A stretch of 45,133 bases of DNA from contig JACOSB010000096.1 in assembly GCA_016179105.1 (NCBI GenBank), forward strand, positions 1-45,133, given 5' to 3'. Below are positions 7,747-16,014 of this stretch, piece by piece. The position numbers were made by a program, and so were the translations under genes. Below the pieces are notes generated by a model, which saw only the letters and a program-made list of their open reading frames with translations, had not been told where the DNA came from and did not search any database. The first letter of the stretch is position 1, and each line of letters begins with the position of its first letter. The stretch is from Candidatus Acetothermia bacterium. Lineage in GTDB: Bacteria; Bipolaricaulota; Bipolaricaulia; RBG-16-55-9; DRXL01.

Positions 7747-9186
7747 CTAGAACTTCCATATGAAGCTAAAGCTAAGCGCTTTCAGGGCATCTAGACCGAT
7801 GACGTAGCTGTTGGCCAACTCTACTTCCGGAATTAGTTTGTACCTCAGATCAAACCGCGCCTCACTGAAATGGCTTATCAAACCGAGCAAGATCAGCTGG
7901 GCATCGAAGGTGAAGTTTGCCACAGCCGCGGAGATAGATATATCGTGCTCCAGCGTCCCGCTGAGACAAGAACTTACGAAAAGTGTTTCGGTACAAAGCG
8001 TCAAATCGCTGACCGCGGTAATATCAGAAGCTTCAAAGCTGTTGATAAACTCTGCCAATTGCGCTTCCCATGTGTTCGTCAAGGATTGATAAATGTAGAA
8101 AATGGCCGTGCTGGTGAGAGCCCCCATGCGATAACTCACTTGCAGCGTATCGAAGCGTGGGTCCAGCTGACCGTTGAAGCGAATCGTATTGCTCACAGAG
8201 AGCCTGAGCGGCTGAAGCAGAGCGCGTTGATTCCACTCCAGATAAGTGAGTCCCGGCCCGGCATCGCCCGGCTGGGTGAAGAATTGAAACTCTATGCGAA
8301 GAGTGTTGCTCACACCCGCTACCACCAGGTTACGAATGAAAAGCTTTTCTTCTTGGATGGAAAAATCGCTCACGAGGTGTCCGCCATAGACGCGCTCGTT
8401 CGGCTTGCACTCAGCCAAACACTCCAACCCCTGGCGAGCGCCAAACCATGTTTCTGCCCGCACGGTAACCCCACTCACCGTTTGGCCTTCCAGGCTCAAC
8501 ACTGTCCCCATCGCAAAATTTGGGGACTGCGCCGTCCCCAAATTGCCGAACAGCGCGCGAACTCCCAGCACCAGCCCCACGACGTTCAGATTAATGTCAA
8601 CCACTTTCTTCACGAAATAGAGCGGGCCATCGAGGGCTCCTGCGCTGTCGTAGGCAAAAGCTAATCCCAGATTCTGGATGATCGGATGATAGATTCCTGC
8701 ATTCTCGATCAAGAAATACAGATTGCTATCCACTTGGGGGCAGTCGAAAAATGGAGGAGTTATGTCGCCCGGATTCTGATAGGCCACACAGTAGCGCATC
8801 GCGAGCGTGCTGCTGTCGCGAACGATCTCGATCTCTGTGACGCTCGGAGCGAAGACTAACGTTGTCCGTGCCGTCAAGGCTCCGAGCGTAGCCACGACGT
8901 GGAAGACCTGCGCTTCGAGTCCTTTGAACGTGAACGTGGACGCGCTGGTGATGTCTAAACCACTCAACGAGAGCGTCACCACTAGGTCCGCCTCCAGTTT
9001 GAGAAAAACCCCATCCACTTTGCTGCAACCGACAGCAAATGGCCCGGTGAACGTCAGCCTGTTGCAGTCCGGGGTGATCACCAGATCGAGGGTCAAGCTA
9101 CCGCTCAGCGGAGCCGCCGTGCCGGCTACAGAAAAAGCCACGACCAACGATGCTGCCCACACGAAGTACTGCGATTTGCTAAACAT
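7747..9186 (-). CDS. Exported beta-rich protein, tandem paralogue 2 of 3
   Basis: The 479-residue paralogue aligns by eye with its neighbours along the whole length. It has a signal peptide (VAFSVAGTAAPLSG), a SLTLDLVI first strand, LEADLVVTLSLSGLDI, PPFFDCP, ARQGLECLAECKP, EEKLFIRNLV and DLTLCTETLF, and it ends in SFIWKF. A perfect AGGAGG precedes the ATG. The spacing to the downstream paralogue is 40 bases, so co-transcription is likely. Divergence is enough that the triplication is old and not an assembly artefact. Function is unknown; a structural envelope role fits the sequence best. Confidence 0.8.
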   Translation of the reverse strand: MFSKSQYFVWAASLVVAFSVAGTAAPLSGSLTLDLVITPDCNRLTFTGPFAVGCSKVDGVFLKLEADLVVTLSLSGLDITSASTFTFKGLEAQVFHVVATLGALTARTTLVFAPSVTEIEIVRDSSTLAMRYCVAYQNPGDITPPFFDCPQVDSNLYFLIENAGIYHPIIQNLGLAFAYDSAGALDGPLYFVKKVVDINLNVVGLVLGVRALFGNLGTAQSPNFAMGTVLSLEGQTVSGVTVRAETWFGARQGLECLAECKPNERVYGGHLVSDFSIQEEKLFIRNLVVAGVSNTLRIEFQFFTQPGDAGPGLTYLEWNQRALLQPLRLSVSNTIRFNGQLDPRFDTLQVSYRMGALTSTAIFYIYQSLTNTWEAQLAEFINSFEASDITAVSDLTLCTETLFVSSCLSGTLEHDISISAAVANFTFDAQLILLGLISHFSEARFDLRYKLIPEVELANSYVIGLDALKALSFSFIWKF

Positions 9187-9206
9187 CGATCACGACCTCC
9201 TGACCC

Positions 9207-10655
9207 TTAGAATCTGACCGCACTGGACAGCCGCACGACCTCGATGTAATCAGTTTTTAGGACCGCAGAAAGAGCGAAGTCCACATGACCTGTCCTCCAG
9301 GCTACATCCATCCAAAGCTCTGAAAAACCGTTCATCAAGCCAAAAAAGACAGCTTTGCTGTTCAAGACAAAATCTCCGATGACCGTCGACACATAGACGT
9401 CATGTTCGAGAGTGCCTCCGGTACAAAAGCCTACAAAGAGGCTTTCGGTGCAGAGAATCAAATCGCTGGTGAGGGTCACGCCGGGTGGGTCGAGGACGCT
9501 GATGAATTCTGCGAGCTGTCCCTCCCAGACCCCGGATGCCGCAATATAAGAGACCCAAGAGGCGGTGACAGAGACATCGCCAAACTTAAAACTGGCCTGC
9601 AGCAGATCATACCGTGGGTTGAGGTCTGGACCTAAACGGAGGGTGTTGCTGACATTGAGGTTGAGCGGCTGTAAGCGGGCACGTGAATCGATTTGCACAA
9701 ACGTAATACCCGGGTTGGGCGTGCTGGAGCCGGTCTGTGTGAAAAACTGAAACTCTGCGCGGAGATTAAGCATAACACCCGCGAGCACCAGATTGCGTAA
9801 GAAAAGCTTCTCTTCTTGGATGGTGAAGTCTTGCGGAGAAAGCACTTTACCGACGCGATAGATTTCGAGAGGTTTGCACTCTCCGAAGCATTCTAACCCT
9901 TGTCGAGCCCCAATCCAGCTTTCGGCACGCACGGTGATTCCACTGACGGTCTGCCCCTCCAGCGCTACGATCAACCCTGTCACAAACGAGGGCGTCGTGG
10001 AGGTACCTAGGTTCGCGAACAAGGCGCGGGTGCTGATCGTTAGACCCGCGATGCTGAGGCTGATCTCGACGATCTTTTTACGAAAAACCACAGCATCACT
10101 CAGCATCCCGGCGGCATCGAAGAGCGTGGCCAAAACTAGATTTTGATAGGCTGGATGAAATACCCCCACATCCTCAATCAAATCATAGAGCAAGCTATCT
10201 GTCGCAGGGCAATCCAAAAACGGCGGAGTGAGATCACCGGGAGCAGAGAAGTTAATGCAGTAGCGCAGTGAAAGCGTGCTCATGGTACGGACATCTTCAA
10301 TCTCTGTGATGCTCGGGGCGAAGATGAACGTGTCCCTGATTGTGAGAGCTCCTATGGTTGCCGCCAATCTGAACGCCTGAAACTCCAGTCCCTCGAACGT
10401 GAAGACCGTCGTGCTGCCGATCTCGAGCCCACTGATGGTGAGGCGCACGATGAGATCGGCCTCGAACTTCATGATCGTGTCGCTCACTTTGTTGCAGGGC
10501 AGAGTGACGTTGAGCGCATTGAGTGCGCTCACGCAGGTGGGAGCAAAGACGATGTCGACTGAAAAACTGCCGCTGATCGGGGCAGCGCTCAGTGAGGTGA
10601 CCAGCGCGAGGGCGAGAACCGCCACCGCGAGAAACGCAAAAGAACCCCTAGCCAT
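9207..10655 (-). CDS. Exported beta-rich protein, tandem paralogue 3 of 3
   Basis: This is the first gene of the triplet in transcription order. It has a signal peptide (FAFLAVAVLALALVTSLSAAP) and the same blocks as the others: PPFLDCP, ARQGLECFGECKP, EEKLFLRNLVLAGV, DLILCTESLF, and a C-terminal Phe (SSAVRF). Two ATGs lie six bases apart. The first (10661) directly abuts the SD AAGGGGG, while the second (10655) sits at proper spacing, so I use 10655, giving 482 residues. The gap to the next gene is 20 bases. The promoter must lie in the long upstream spacer, but I found no clear -35/-10 pair. Confidence 0.8.
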   Translation of the reverse strand: MARGSFAFLAVAVLALALVTSLSAAPISGSFSVDIVFAPTCVSALNALNVTLPCNKVSDTIMKFEADLIVRLTISGLEIGSTTVFTFEGLEFQAFRLAATIGALTIRDTFIFAPSITEIEDVRTMSTLSLRYCINFSAPGDLTPPFLDCPATDSLLYDLIEDVGVFHPAYQNLVLATLFDAAGMLSDAVVFRKKIVEISLSIAGLTISTRALFANLGTSTTPSFVTGLIVALEGQTVSGITVRAESWIGARQGLECFGECKPLEIYRVGKVLSPQDFTIQEEKLFLRNLVLAGVMLNLRAEFQFFTQTGSSTPNPGITFVQIDSRARLQPLNLNVSNTLRLGPDLNPRYDLLQASFKFGDVSVTASWVSYIAASGVWEGQLAEFISVLDPPGVTLTSDLILCTESLFVGFCTGGTLEHDVYVSTVIGDFVLNSKAVFFGLMNGFSELWMDVAWRTGHVDFALSAVLKTDYIEVVRLSSAVRF

Positions 10656-10661
10656 ACTCAT

Positions 10662-11202
10662 ACCCCCTTGCTGAGAGAAACCGATTCAAATCACACAGAC
10701 TATTCCCCTCGGCACCCTTAAATTTTAGGGACTGGCCGGCGCGTCACCGGAGTATGTACGTTACAGTTTTTCAGGGACACTGACTCTCTTCGATTTTCCG
10801 AATCCCGTCCAATTTGTGTGATCTTTTCAGCTACTTAGATAAGAAGTAGCGAGGATCACGCTCGCATTCGGGTGGTCGTCATCACTCTGGAGGGGGGGCC
10901 CGCTCTCCTGTCCAGAGCTAAGGACAGAAGATCTGAGCTCGAGGCTACAAAGGGAAAAAAGCGAGGCGGCCGGCAGGCTCAGTGCGAGTCCGCCGGCCGG
11001 TTGCAGCACAGCAAGGTCAGTAGGACCTCATAGGGAGGAGGGGTCTTAGGTCTCGTTGCTGCTTTGAGGTTGGACCTCTGACTTAAATTTAGATGAGATC
11101 GCAGGAAGTTGCCATGTTTTGCGTCATGCGAAAGGCTGATTTGGGTCAGGGGCGCTGATTCTACCGTAGGGGCGAGGTAACCTCGCCCCTACCGTTGGGA
11201 TT
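10662..11202. other. 541-base spacer with several stem-loops
   Basis: No convincing gene. Perfect inverted repeats are: GTGATC 10818-10823 with GATCAC 10854-10859 enclosing GCTACTT 10830-10836 with AAGTAGC 10844-10850; CTCTGGA 10885-10891 with TCCAGAG 10911-10917; and CTGTCC 10908-10913 with GGACAG 10922-10927. The last two share bases and cannot form together. A GC-rich pair of the CGGCCGGC/GCCGGCCG type brackets about 10973-11001. ATCACACA near 10689 and TGTGTGAT near 10815 are also inverted. It is upstream of the exported triplet and downstream of the amidase, so a structured leader or small RNA on the minus strand is possible. I could not match it to a known RNA family. Confidence 0.4.
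11166..11192. repeat. GTAGGGGCGAGGT palindromic repeat, copy 1
   Basis: Arms GTAGGGGCGAGGT and its exact complement are separated by one base. It lies 10 bases beyond the amidase stop on the minus strand, so it can act as that gene's terminator hairpin. Confidence 0.85.
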
Positions 11203-11991
11203 TTACCGAGTGTACAAATCCGTACGGCGATCTTTGAACAGATCGTTCATGGACGTGACGCGCTTGTCGTCGGCCGCGCGCGGCTCGATCTCGACAATCT
11301 GAAGACTCTGTTCGTCAAGCCCGGCCTTGGCGAGAATTTCGCCCTTGGGAGAAACAATCTGACTCTCGCCGGTGAACGCTAGTTCTCGGCCTTCGCGCAC
11401 GTCCTTGCCCGTACGATTGCACAGCACCCAAAACATTCGATTCTCCATCGCGCGCACACGAGTGACTTGCTGGCCGTAGCCGGGCAAGACTAAGTTCGAC
11501 GGATGGCAGATGATTTGCGCGCCTTGGAGAGCCAATTGACGTACCGCTTCGGGAAACCAGTAATCGAAGCAGACCAAAATCCCGATCTTGACTTGTCCAA
11601 TATTATAGACTTGGAAAGGCGAATCTCCGGGCGCGAAATAGAGTTTTTCTTCTGAGAAGAGATGGGCTTTGCGATAGACGGCGCGTACGCCGTCGGGGCC
11701 GAGGAGCACGGCCGAGTTGTAGAATTTGTCCTGCGCGCGCTCGGCGATGCCATGAACTATAGACATCTGCTTGCGCTCGGTGAGCTGTTGGAGAAAGAGC
11801 GTTGTCGGTCCGGGTACGGGTTCAGCCAGCTCAATCAAATCTTGTTTGGACGTGAAGAGATAGCCCGTGTTAAAGAGCTCGGGCAGCACGAGCAAATCTA
11901 CAGAAACATTGGCAAGTACCTCGGCGACAGCTTTTAAGTTTTCGCGTCGCTTGCCGAACTGGGGCGCAAACTGGAAGAAGCCGATCTTCAT
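11203..11991 (-). CDS. Carbon-nitrogen hydrolase (nitrilase superfamily amidase)
   Basis: The protein of about 262 residues has the catalytic triad of the family: Glu38 in LVLPELFNTGY, Lys108 in YRKAHLF and Cys141 in GILVCFDYWFPE. Such enzymes hydrolyse amides or carbamoyl compounds; the substrate (omega-amide, N-carbamoyl-amino acid, putrescine derivative) cannot be read from the sequence. I chose the ATG at 11991 because GAGAG lies about 7 bases upstream. The ATG at 12006 would add five residues and has no SD. It is divergent from the sugar transporter operon and followed by a palindromic repeat. Confidence 0.88.
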   Translation of the reverse strand: MKIGFFQFAPQFGKRRENLKAVAEVLANVSVDLLVLPELFNTGYLFTSKQDLIELAEPVPGPTTLFLQQLTERKQMSIVHGIAERAQDKFYNSAVLLGPDGVRAVYRKAHLFSEEKLYFAPGDSPFQVYNIGQVKIGILVCFDYWFPEAVRQLALQGAQIICHPSNLVLPGYGQQVTRVRAMENRMFWVLCNRTGKDVREGRELAFTGESQIVSPKGEILAKAGLDEQSLQIVEIEPRAADDKRVTSMNDLFKDRRTDLYTR

Positions 11992-12077
11992 AAGTTCTCT
12001 CTTCATCTTTGAGCTTGTTTGCCCAAATCTATCCGAGTTATACTCGATCGAGGCTCGAAAATCACCCTAAGTTGTAC

Positions 12078-12107
12078 TTGACAAGAGAGAAACCACGGGT
12101 ATAGAAT
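12078..12107 (+). promoter_or_regulatory. Sigma70-type promoter of the sugar transporter operon
   Basis: A perfect -35 TTGACA (12078-12083) is followed after 18 bases by TAGAAT (12102-12107, within TATAGAAT). The predicted leader is about 140 bases and ends in the strong SD GAGGAGGGG just before the start at 12257. Confidence 0.6.
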
Positions 12108-12256
12108 CGAAAAGCACAAAGAAGACGAGAGCTGCACTCTCTTCACAAAGTCTGTGCGCTCGGCACACGGGGGGTGATGTCTCTAGAGTATTTCTTAAGT
12201 GAAGGTTCCACCTGTCACACTTTAGTTGCTCCACAAAACTACGAGGAGGGGTATCG

Positions 12257-13789
12257 ATGGCATTCAGTAAAAATGTTTCTCGTCGCAGCTTCCTCAAGAA
12301 GGTCGGTATGGGCGCGTTGGCCGCAGGAGTCGCGAGCGGCTTCTATCCTTTCCGTGTTTCTGGCCAGCCCGCACCACTCAAGATCATGCAATGGACTCAC
12401 TTCGTTCCTGCCTTTGACCAGTGGTTCGATCCCTATGCCAAAGCATGGGGACAGAACCATAACCCGCCTGTGGACGTCACTGTCGACCACATCTCGTTCG
12501 CTGATATTCTAACCCGCGCCTCTGCCGAAGTCGCAGCTCAAGCCGGACACGATCTTTTCTTCTTCTTGGCTCCGCCCCCAGCGTTCGAGCAACAAGTCAT
12601 CGACCATCGAGAGATCGTCGAGGCGGTCACGAAGAAGCATGGCCCCATCACCCAATTGGCTCAGAAGAGCACCTTTAACCCGGTCACGAAGAAATGGTTC
12701 GCCTTCTCGGACTTTTTCACGATTGACCCCTTCGACCTGCACAAAGATATTTGGGACGCGATCGGCAAACCCAACGGCCCCACGACCTGGCAAGAGTTGC
12801 TCGAGGCCGGCGATCAGATCCGCGCAAAATTCCCAACGCTCCAAGTCCCGATCGGCGTCGGCTATTCCAACGACGTTGACTCCAACATGGCGATGCGCGC
12901 GCTCATGTGGTCCTTCGACGCTTACGAGCAGGACGAGAACCAGAACGTCGCACTTAACTCGGCCAACGCGCTCGAGGCACTCAAGTTCGGCGTCCAACTC
13001 TTCAAGCGCGCGAATCCGGTGGTGCTTACCTGGGACGCCGTCTCGAATAACCTAGCCTTCAATGCCCATCAGACCGGGATTATTCTCAATTCAATCTCGG
13101 CTTATCGCACGGCTCAGTTGAACAACCTTAAAGTGCCGGGCACAGATACTCCGCTTGCGGACAACACGTTCTTCGTAGGCCCCTTGAAGGGACCGCGTGG
13201 CACCGCGATCAACTCCGAGCACGTGATGAGCTCGTATGTCATCTGGAAGTTCGCCAAGCAACAGGACTTGGCCAAAGAGTTCTTGGTCAGCTTGGTGGAC
13301 AACTATAGCTCTGAAGGCTTCGCCTCTCCAGGCGCACAACTCCCGGGCACGAAGGGTGCGGTCCTCAACAGCAAGCTCTATAACACACCCTCCTTCTTGG
13401 GCGCAGCCGCTCCCAAGAGCGTCACCGATCCCGCGAAGCGCTCGCGTGCCGGCTATGAATGGTTGCGGGATCAGTTCAATAACGACCCCTTCAACTCAAA
13501 GCCAGCCAACAAACTGGCCCCGCTCTTCAGCGCCGTCGAAGAGCCGTCGGCTGACGGGACTTCTGTGAAGCAGGGCTGGAGCACGAACATCGGCCATCCA
13601 GGCCCCGCTCATGCCGCGATCGGCCAAATTTTTGACGAATATGTGATCCCGCAGCTCTTCGCGCAGGCGGCTCTTGCCCATGGAACTCCAGAAGCTTTAC
13701 TCAAACAGTACGATGACAAGTTCAAGGAGATCTTCAACTTCTGGCGCAAGCAAGGGCTCTCGGGCGGCGACCCCAGCAAGGACAAGTAG
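12257..13789 (+). CDS. Tat-exported substrate-binding protein of a carbohydrate ABC transporter
   Basis: The 510-residue protein begins with a twin-arginine signal (SRRSFLKK, Arg9-Arg10, then a hydrophobic stretch to about residue 33), so it is probably exported folded. The body resembles extracellular solute-binding proteins of the maltose/glycerol-phosphate class (family 1-like), with a mature start LKIMQWTHFVPAFDQWFDPY. It would capture a sugar or polyol outside the membrane for the transporter encoded next. A 13-bp stem-loop follows the stop, which usually stabilises the mRNA and lets the binding protein be made in excess. It is somewhat longer than MalE-type proteins (about 400-450). The ligand is not predictable. 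Confidence 0.87.
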   Translation: MAFSKNVSRRSFLKKVGMGALAAGVASGFYPFRVSGQPAPLKIMQWTHFVPAFDQWFDPYAKAWGQNHNPPVDVTVDHISFADILTRASAEVAAQAGHDLFFFLAPPPAFEQQVIDHREIVEAVTKKHGPITQLAQKSTFNPVTKKWFAFSDFFTIDPFDLHKDIWDAIGKPNGPTTWQELLEAGDQIRAKFPTLQVPIGVGYSNDVDSNMAMRALMWSFDAYEQDENQNVALNSANALEALKFGVQLFKRANPVVLTWDAVSNNLAFNAHQTGIILNSISAYRTAQLNNLKVPGTDTPLADNTFFVGPLKGPRGTAINSEHVMSSYVIWKFAKQQDLAKEFLVSLVDNYSSEGFASPGAQLPGTKGAVLNSKLYNTPSFLGAAAPKSVTDPAKRSRAGYEWLRDQFNNDPFNSKPANKLAPLFSAVEEPSADGTSVKQGWSTNIGHPGPAHAAIGQIFDEYVIPQLFAQAALAHGTPEALLKQYDDKFKEIFNFWRKQGLSGGDPSKDK

Positions 13790-13810
13790 GCTTCTCTAAG
13801 GAGAGCAAAC

Positions 13811-13844
13811 GAAGAGGGCCAGTTGAGTATGACTGGCCCTCTTC
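13811..13844 (+). terminator. Strong intra-operon stem-loop after the binding-protein gene
   Basis: A perfect 13-bp stem, GAAGAGGGCCAGT with its complement, has an 8-base loop and is followed by TTAACCTTAATTT. It lies between the binding protein and ATPase genes and is likely an attenuating terminator or mRNA 3' stabiliser. Confidence 0.8.
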
Positions 13845-13857
13845 TTAACCTTAATTT

Positions 13858-14961
13858 ATGGCCAAGGTAGAAACTCGCGGACTCAAAAAGCATTTTGGCA
13901 AAGTGCACGCCGTCGACGGCGTCGATCTCACGATCGATGACGGTGAGTTTCTGGTCTTATTAGGACCTTCGGGCTGCGGCAAGACCACTCTTATGCGCAT
14001 GATCGCCGGGCTCGAACAGCCGACTGCCGGAGAGATTCTCATTGGTAGCGAAGTCGTGAACGATCTACCGCCGCGCGTGCGCAAGATCGCGATGGTCTTC
14101 CAGAGTTACGCACTCTATCCCCACAAGACAGCGTTCGATAACATCGCTTTTCCCTTAAAGGCCCAGGGACCAAAGGATGCGACAGGGGGCTTGGCAAAAC
14201 TGCTCAACTTCGAGCGCTTACTCATCAGTGCCAAAGCTCGTCGTCGGCGACGAGAAGAAATTCAAGAAAAAGTGCAATGGGCTGCGAACTTGATGAAGAT
14301 TTCGCACTTATTGGATCGCAAGCCGCGCCAACTCTCGGGCGGCGAGCGACAGCGAGTCGCGCTCGCCCGCGCGCTCGTGCGTGAGCCCAGCGTCTTTTTG
14401 CTCGACGAGCCGCTCTCGAACTTGGATGCAAAACTGAGACATTCTGCACGCGATGAGCTCAAGCGTTTCCAAGCCGAAGTCGGCATAACAACAATTTATG
14501 TCACGCATGACCAAGTCGAAGCGATGGGCCTCGGCGATCGCATCGCGGTGATGAATGCGGGAAAAGTCCGCCAGATCGGGACTCCACGCGAGGTCTACCA
14601 TGAGCCCGCCGATACGTTCGTAGCCACGTTCGTCGGCACGCCGCCGATGAATCTTATGGAGCGCACTGACGCAATCGTCGGCTTCCGCCCTGAAAGTTTT
14701 ATGCCCCGCGGTGTCTACAACTCTCACGATAATTTAGTGAAATTTCAGTTCCATGTGCGCCGCACGGAGCACCTCGGCTCGGATCGGCTGCTGTACGGTT
14801 CTCTCAAAGGGCCATTCCAAGCCGACGTGATTGCCAAACTTCCGTTCACGGTCTCGACTGCAATTCAAGAACATCAAGATCACGAGTTCGCTGTCCGCCC
14901 CGAAGATGTTAAATTTTTCGACAAGAGCAGTGGTCTACGCACGGAGGCTAAGGCACTGTAG
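13858..14961 (+). CDS. ABC transporter ATP-binding protein (MalK/UgpC type)
   Basis: The 367-residue ATPase energises carbohydrate import. Walker A GPSGCGKTT is at 36-44, the Q-loop is in AMVFQSYALYPH (78-89), the signature is LSGGE (159-163), Walker B is VFLLDEPLSNLD (179-190), and the switch His217 is in YVTHDQ. The C-terminal 110 residues form the regulatory/OB-like region. An unusual, partly basic insert of roughly 25 residues (about 103-130, with KARRRRREE) sits between the Q-loop and the signature, in the helical subdomain that touches the permeases. There is no evident SD; the ATG follows the stem-loop by 13 bases. The two permease genes follow. Confidence 0.92.
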   Translation: MAKVETRGLKKHFGKVHAVDGVDLTIDDGEFLVLLGPSGCGKTTLMRMIAGLEQPTAGEILIGSEVVNDLPPRVRKIAMVFQSYALYPHKTAFDNIAFPLKAQGPKDATGGLAKLLNFERLLISAKARRRRREEIQEKVQWAANLMKISHLLDRKPRQLSGGERQRVALARALVREPSVFLLDEPLSNLDAKLRHSARDELKRFQAEVGITTIYVTHDQVEAMGLGDRIAVMNAGKVRQIGTPREVYHEPADTFVATFVGTPPMNLMERTDAIVGFRPESFMPRGVYNSHDNLVKFQFHVRRTEHLGSDRLLYGSLKGPFQADVIAKLPFTVSTAIQEHQDHEFAVRPEDVKFFDKSSGLRTEAKAL

Positions 14962-14982
14962 ATTATGGCATTGACAAAATTT

Positions 14983-15068
14983 GCCACAGAGATCACGGAG
15001 ATCACGGAGATTAGCTTTTAGCTGTTGGCTTTTGGCCGTTGGCTAATAGCTAGAAGCCAAAAGCTAAT
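14983..15068. repeat. Intergenic repeat with long imperfect hairpin
   Basis: CACAGAGATCACGGAGATCACGGAG-type direct repeats are followed by inverted arms ATTAGCTTTT (15010-15019) and AAAAGCTAAT (15059-15068), with inner arms GCTTTTGGC (15028-15036) and GCCAAAAGC (15056-15064). It looks like a small non-coding dispersed repeat inserted between the ATPase and permease genes of the operon. Similar 'cacggaa' segments recur near 21104 and 29925. Confidence 0.65.
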
Positions 15069-15093
15069 GGCCATTTTAGGAGGATCATCGCTG

Positions 15094-16014
15094 ATGGAAA
15101 TCGCGCGTGAGGTGGCACGGCCTCGACGTCGGTCTTTGATCGACCGGGAAGCATGGCTCGGCTCCTTGATGCTCAGCCCAGCCATCGGCTATATCTTTCT
15201 CTTGATCGCCGTCCCCTTCTTCTTGGCGATCTATCTGAGCTTTACTAATTCCATCGCGGGCAATTTGAACGCTGAATTTATTGGGTTCGCCAACTTTCAG
15301 AAAGTTCTCTCCGAACCCGTCTTCCAACGAGCCCTCATCAATACGTTTATCTTCACGTTCGTCTCTCAGCTGATCGTTTTGGTCTTGGCCAAAATTCTCG
15401 CGCTCGCTCTGATGCGAAGTTTCCCCGGCAAGCCCATCGTGCGCTTTTTGATTTTGTTACCGTGGGTCGCGCCGATAGCGCTCACCACCAAAATGTGGTG
15501 GTTTATGCTCGAGCCAACTTATAGCATCATTAGTTGGACTCTGCAATTCTTCCATCTGATCGGCCCCTTCGATTGGAAAGGTTACAGCGACGAGGTGACC
15601 GGCATGATGTGCATAATAATGATTCACGTCTGGCGCATGCTCCCGTTTGCGACCGTAATTATTCTCGCGGGTTTGACCTCGATTCCTCAAGATTTGATGG
15701 ATGCGGCGATCGTCGACGGGGCCAGCCCTTGGCGTCGCCTCTTCGAGATCACCTTGCCCTTGATGCTTCCTGTGGTTGCCGTTGCTGTACTTTTCGGGGT
15801 TATCTTTACTTTCACGGACTTGATTGTCGTTCGTCTGCTCACGAACGGTGCGCCGTTCGATACGACACAAGTCTTAGCCAGCCTCTCCTTCCGACGCGGG
15901 ATCGACTCGCGCTTACTCGGGCAAGGGGCTGCCATCGCGCTCTTCTTGGTGCCCATGCTGCTCATCGTCTCTGTGTTGATGCTGCGCTATGTCCGCAAGA
16001 CGGAGGTGGCCTAA
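15094..16014 (+). CDS. Carbohydrate ABC transporter permease 1 (MalF type)
   Basis: A permease of about 306 residues with six or so transmembrane segments, the first after a short N-terminal cytoplasmic stretch (IGYIFLLIAVPFFLAIYLSF). The EAA loop that contacts the ATPase is in MDAAIVDGASPWRRLFEITLP near residue 205. I start at ATG 15094 because AGGAGG lies 10 bases upstream. Earlier in-frame ATGs (15025, 15067) fall inside the repeat and would add residues encoded by repeat DNA. The stop codon is directly followed by the ATG of permease 2. Confidence 0.9.
   Translation: MEIAREVARPRRRSLIDREAWLGSLMLSPAIGYIFLLIAVPFFLAIYLSFTNSIAGNLNAEFIGFANFQKVLSEPVFQRALINTFIFTFVSQLIVLVLAKILALALMRSFPGKPIVRFLILLPWVAPIALTTKMWWFMLEPTYSIISWTLQFFHLIGPFDWKGYSDEVTGMMCIIMIHVWRMLPFATVIILAGLTSIPQDLMDAAIVDGASPWRRLFEITLPLMLPVVAVAVLFGVIFTFTDLIVVRLLTNGAPFDTTQVLASLSFRRGIDSRLLGQGAAIALFLVPMLLIVSVLMLRYVRKTEVA

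Noticed and set aside
7811-8664. Long plus-strand frames opposite the exported triplet (up to 264 codons)
   Set aside because: They are antisense shadows of three clearly conserved paralogues and have no ribosome sites or recognisable products.
14970-14975. TTGACA upstream of permease 1 as an internal promoter
   Set aside because: No -10 box at suitable distance; the site lies at the edge of a dispersed repeat.
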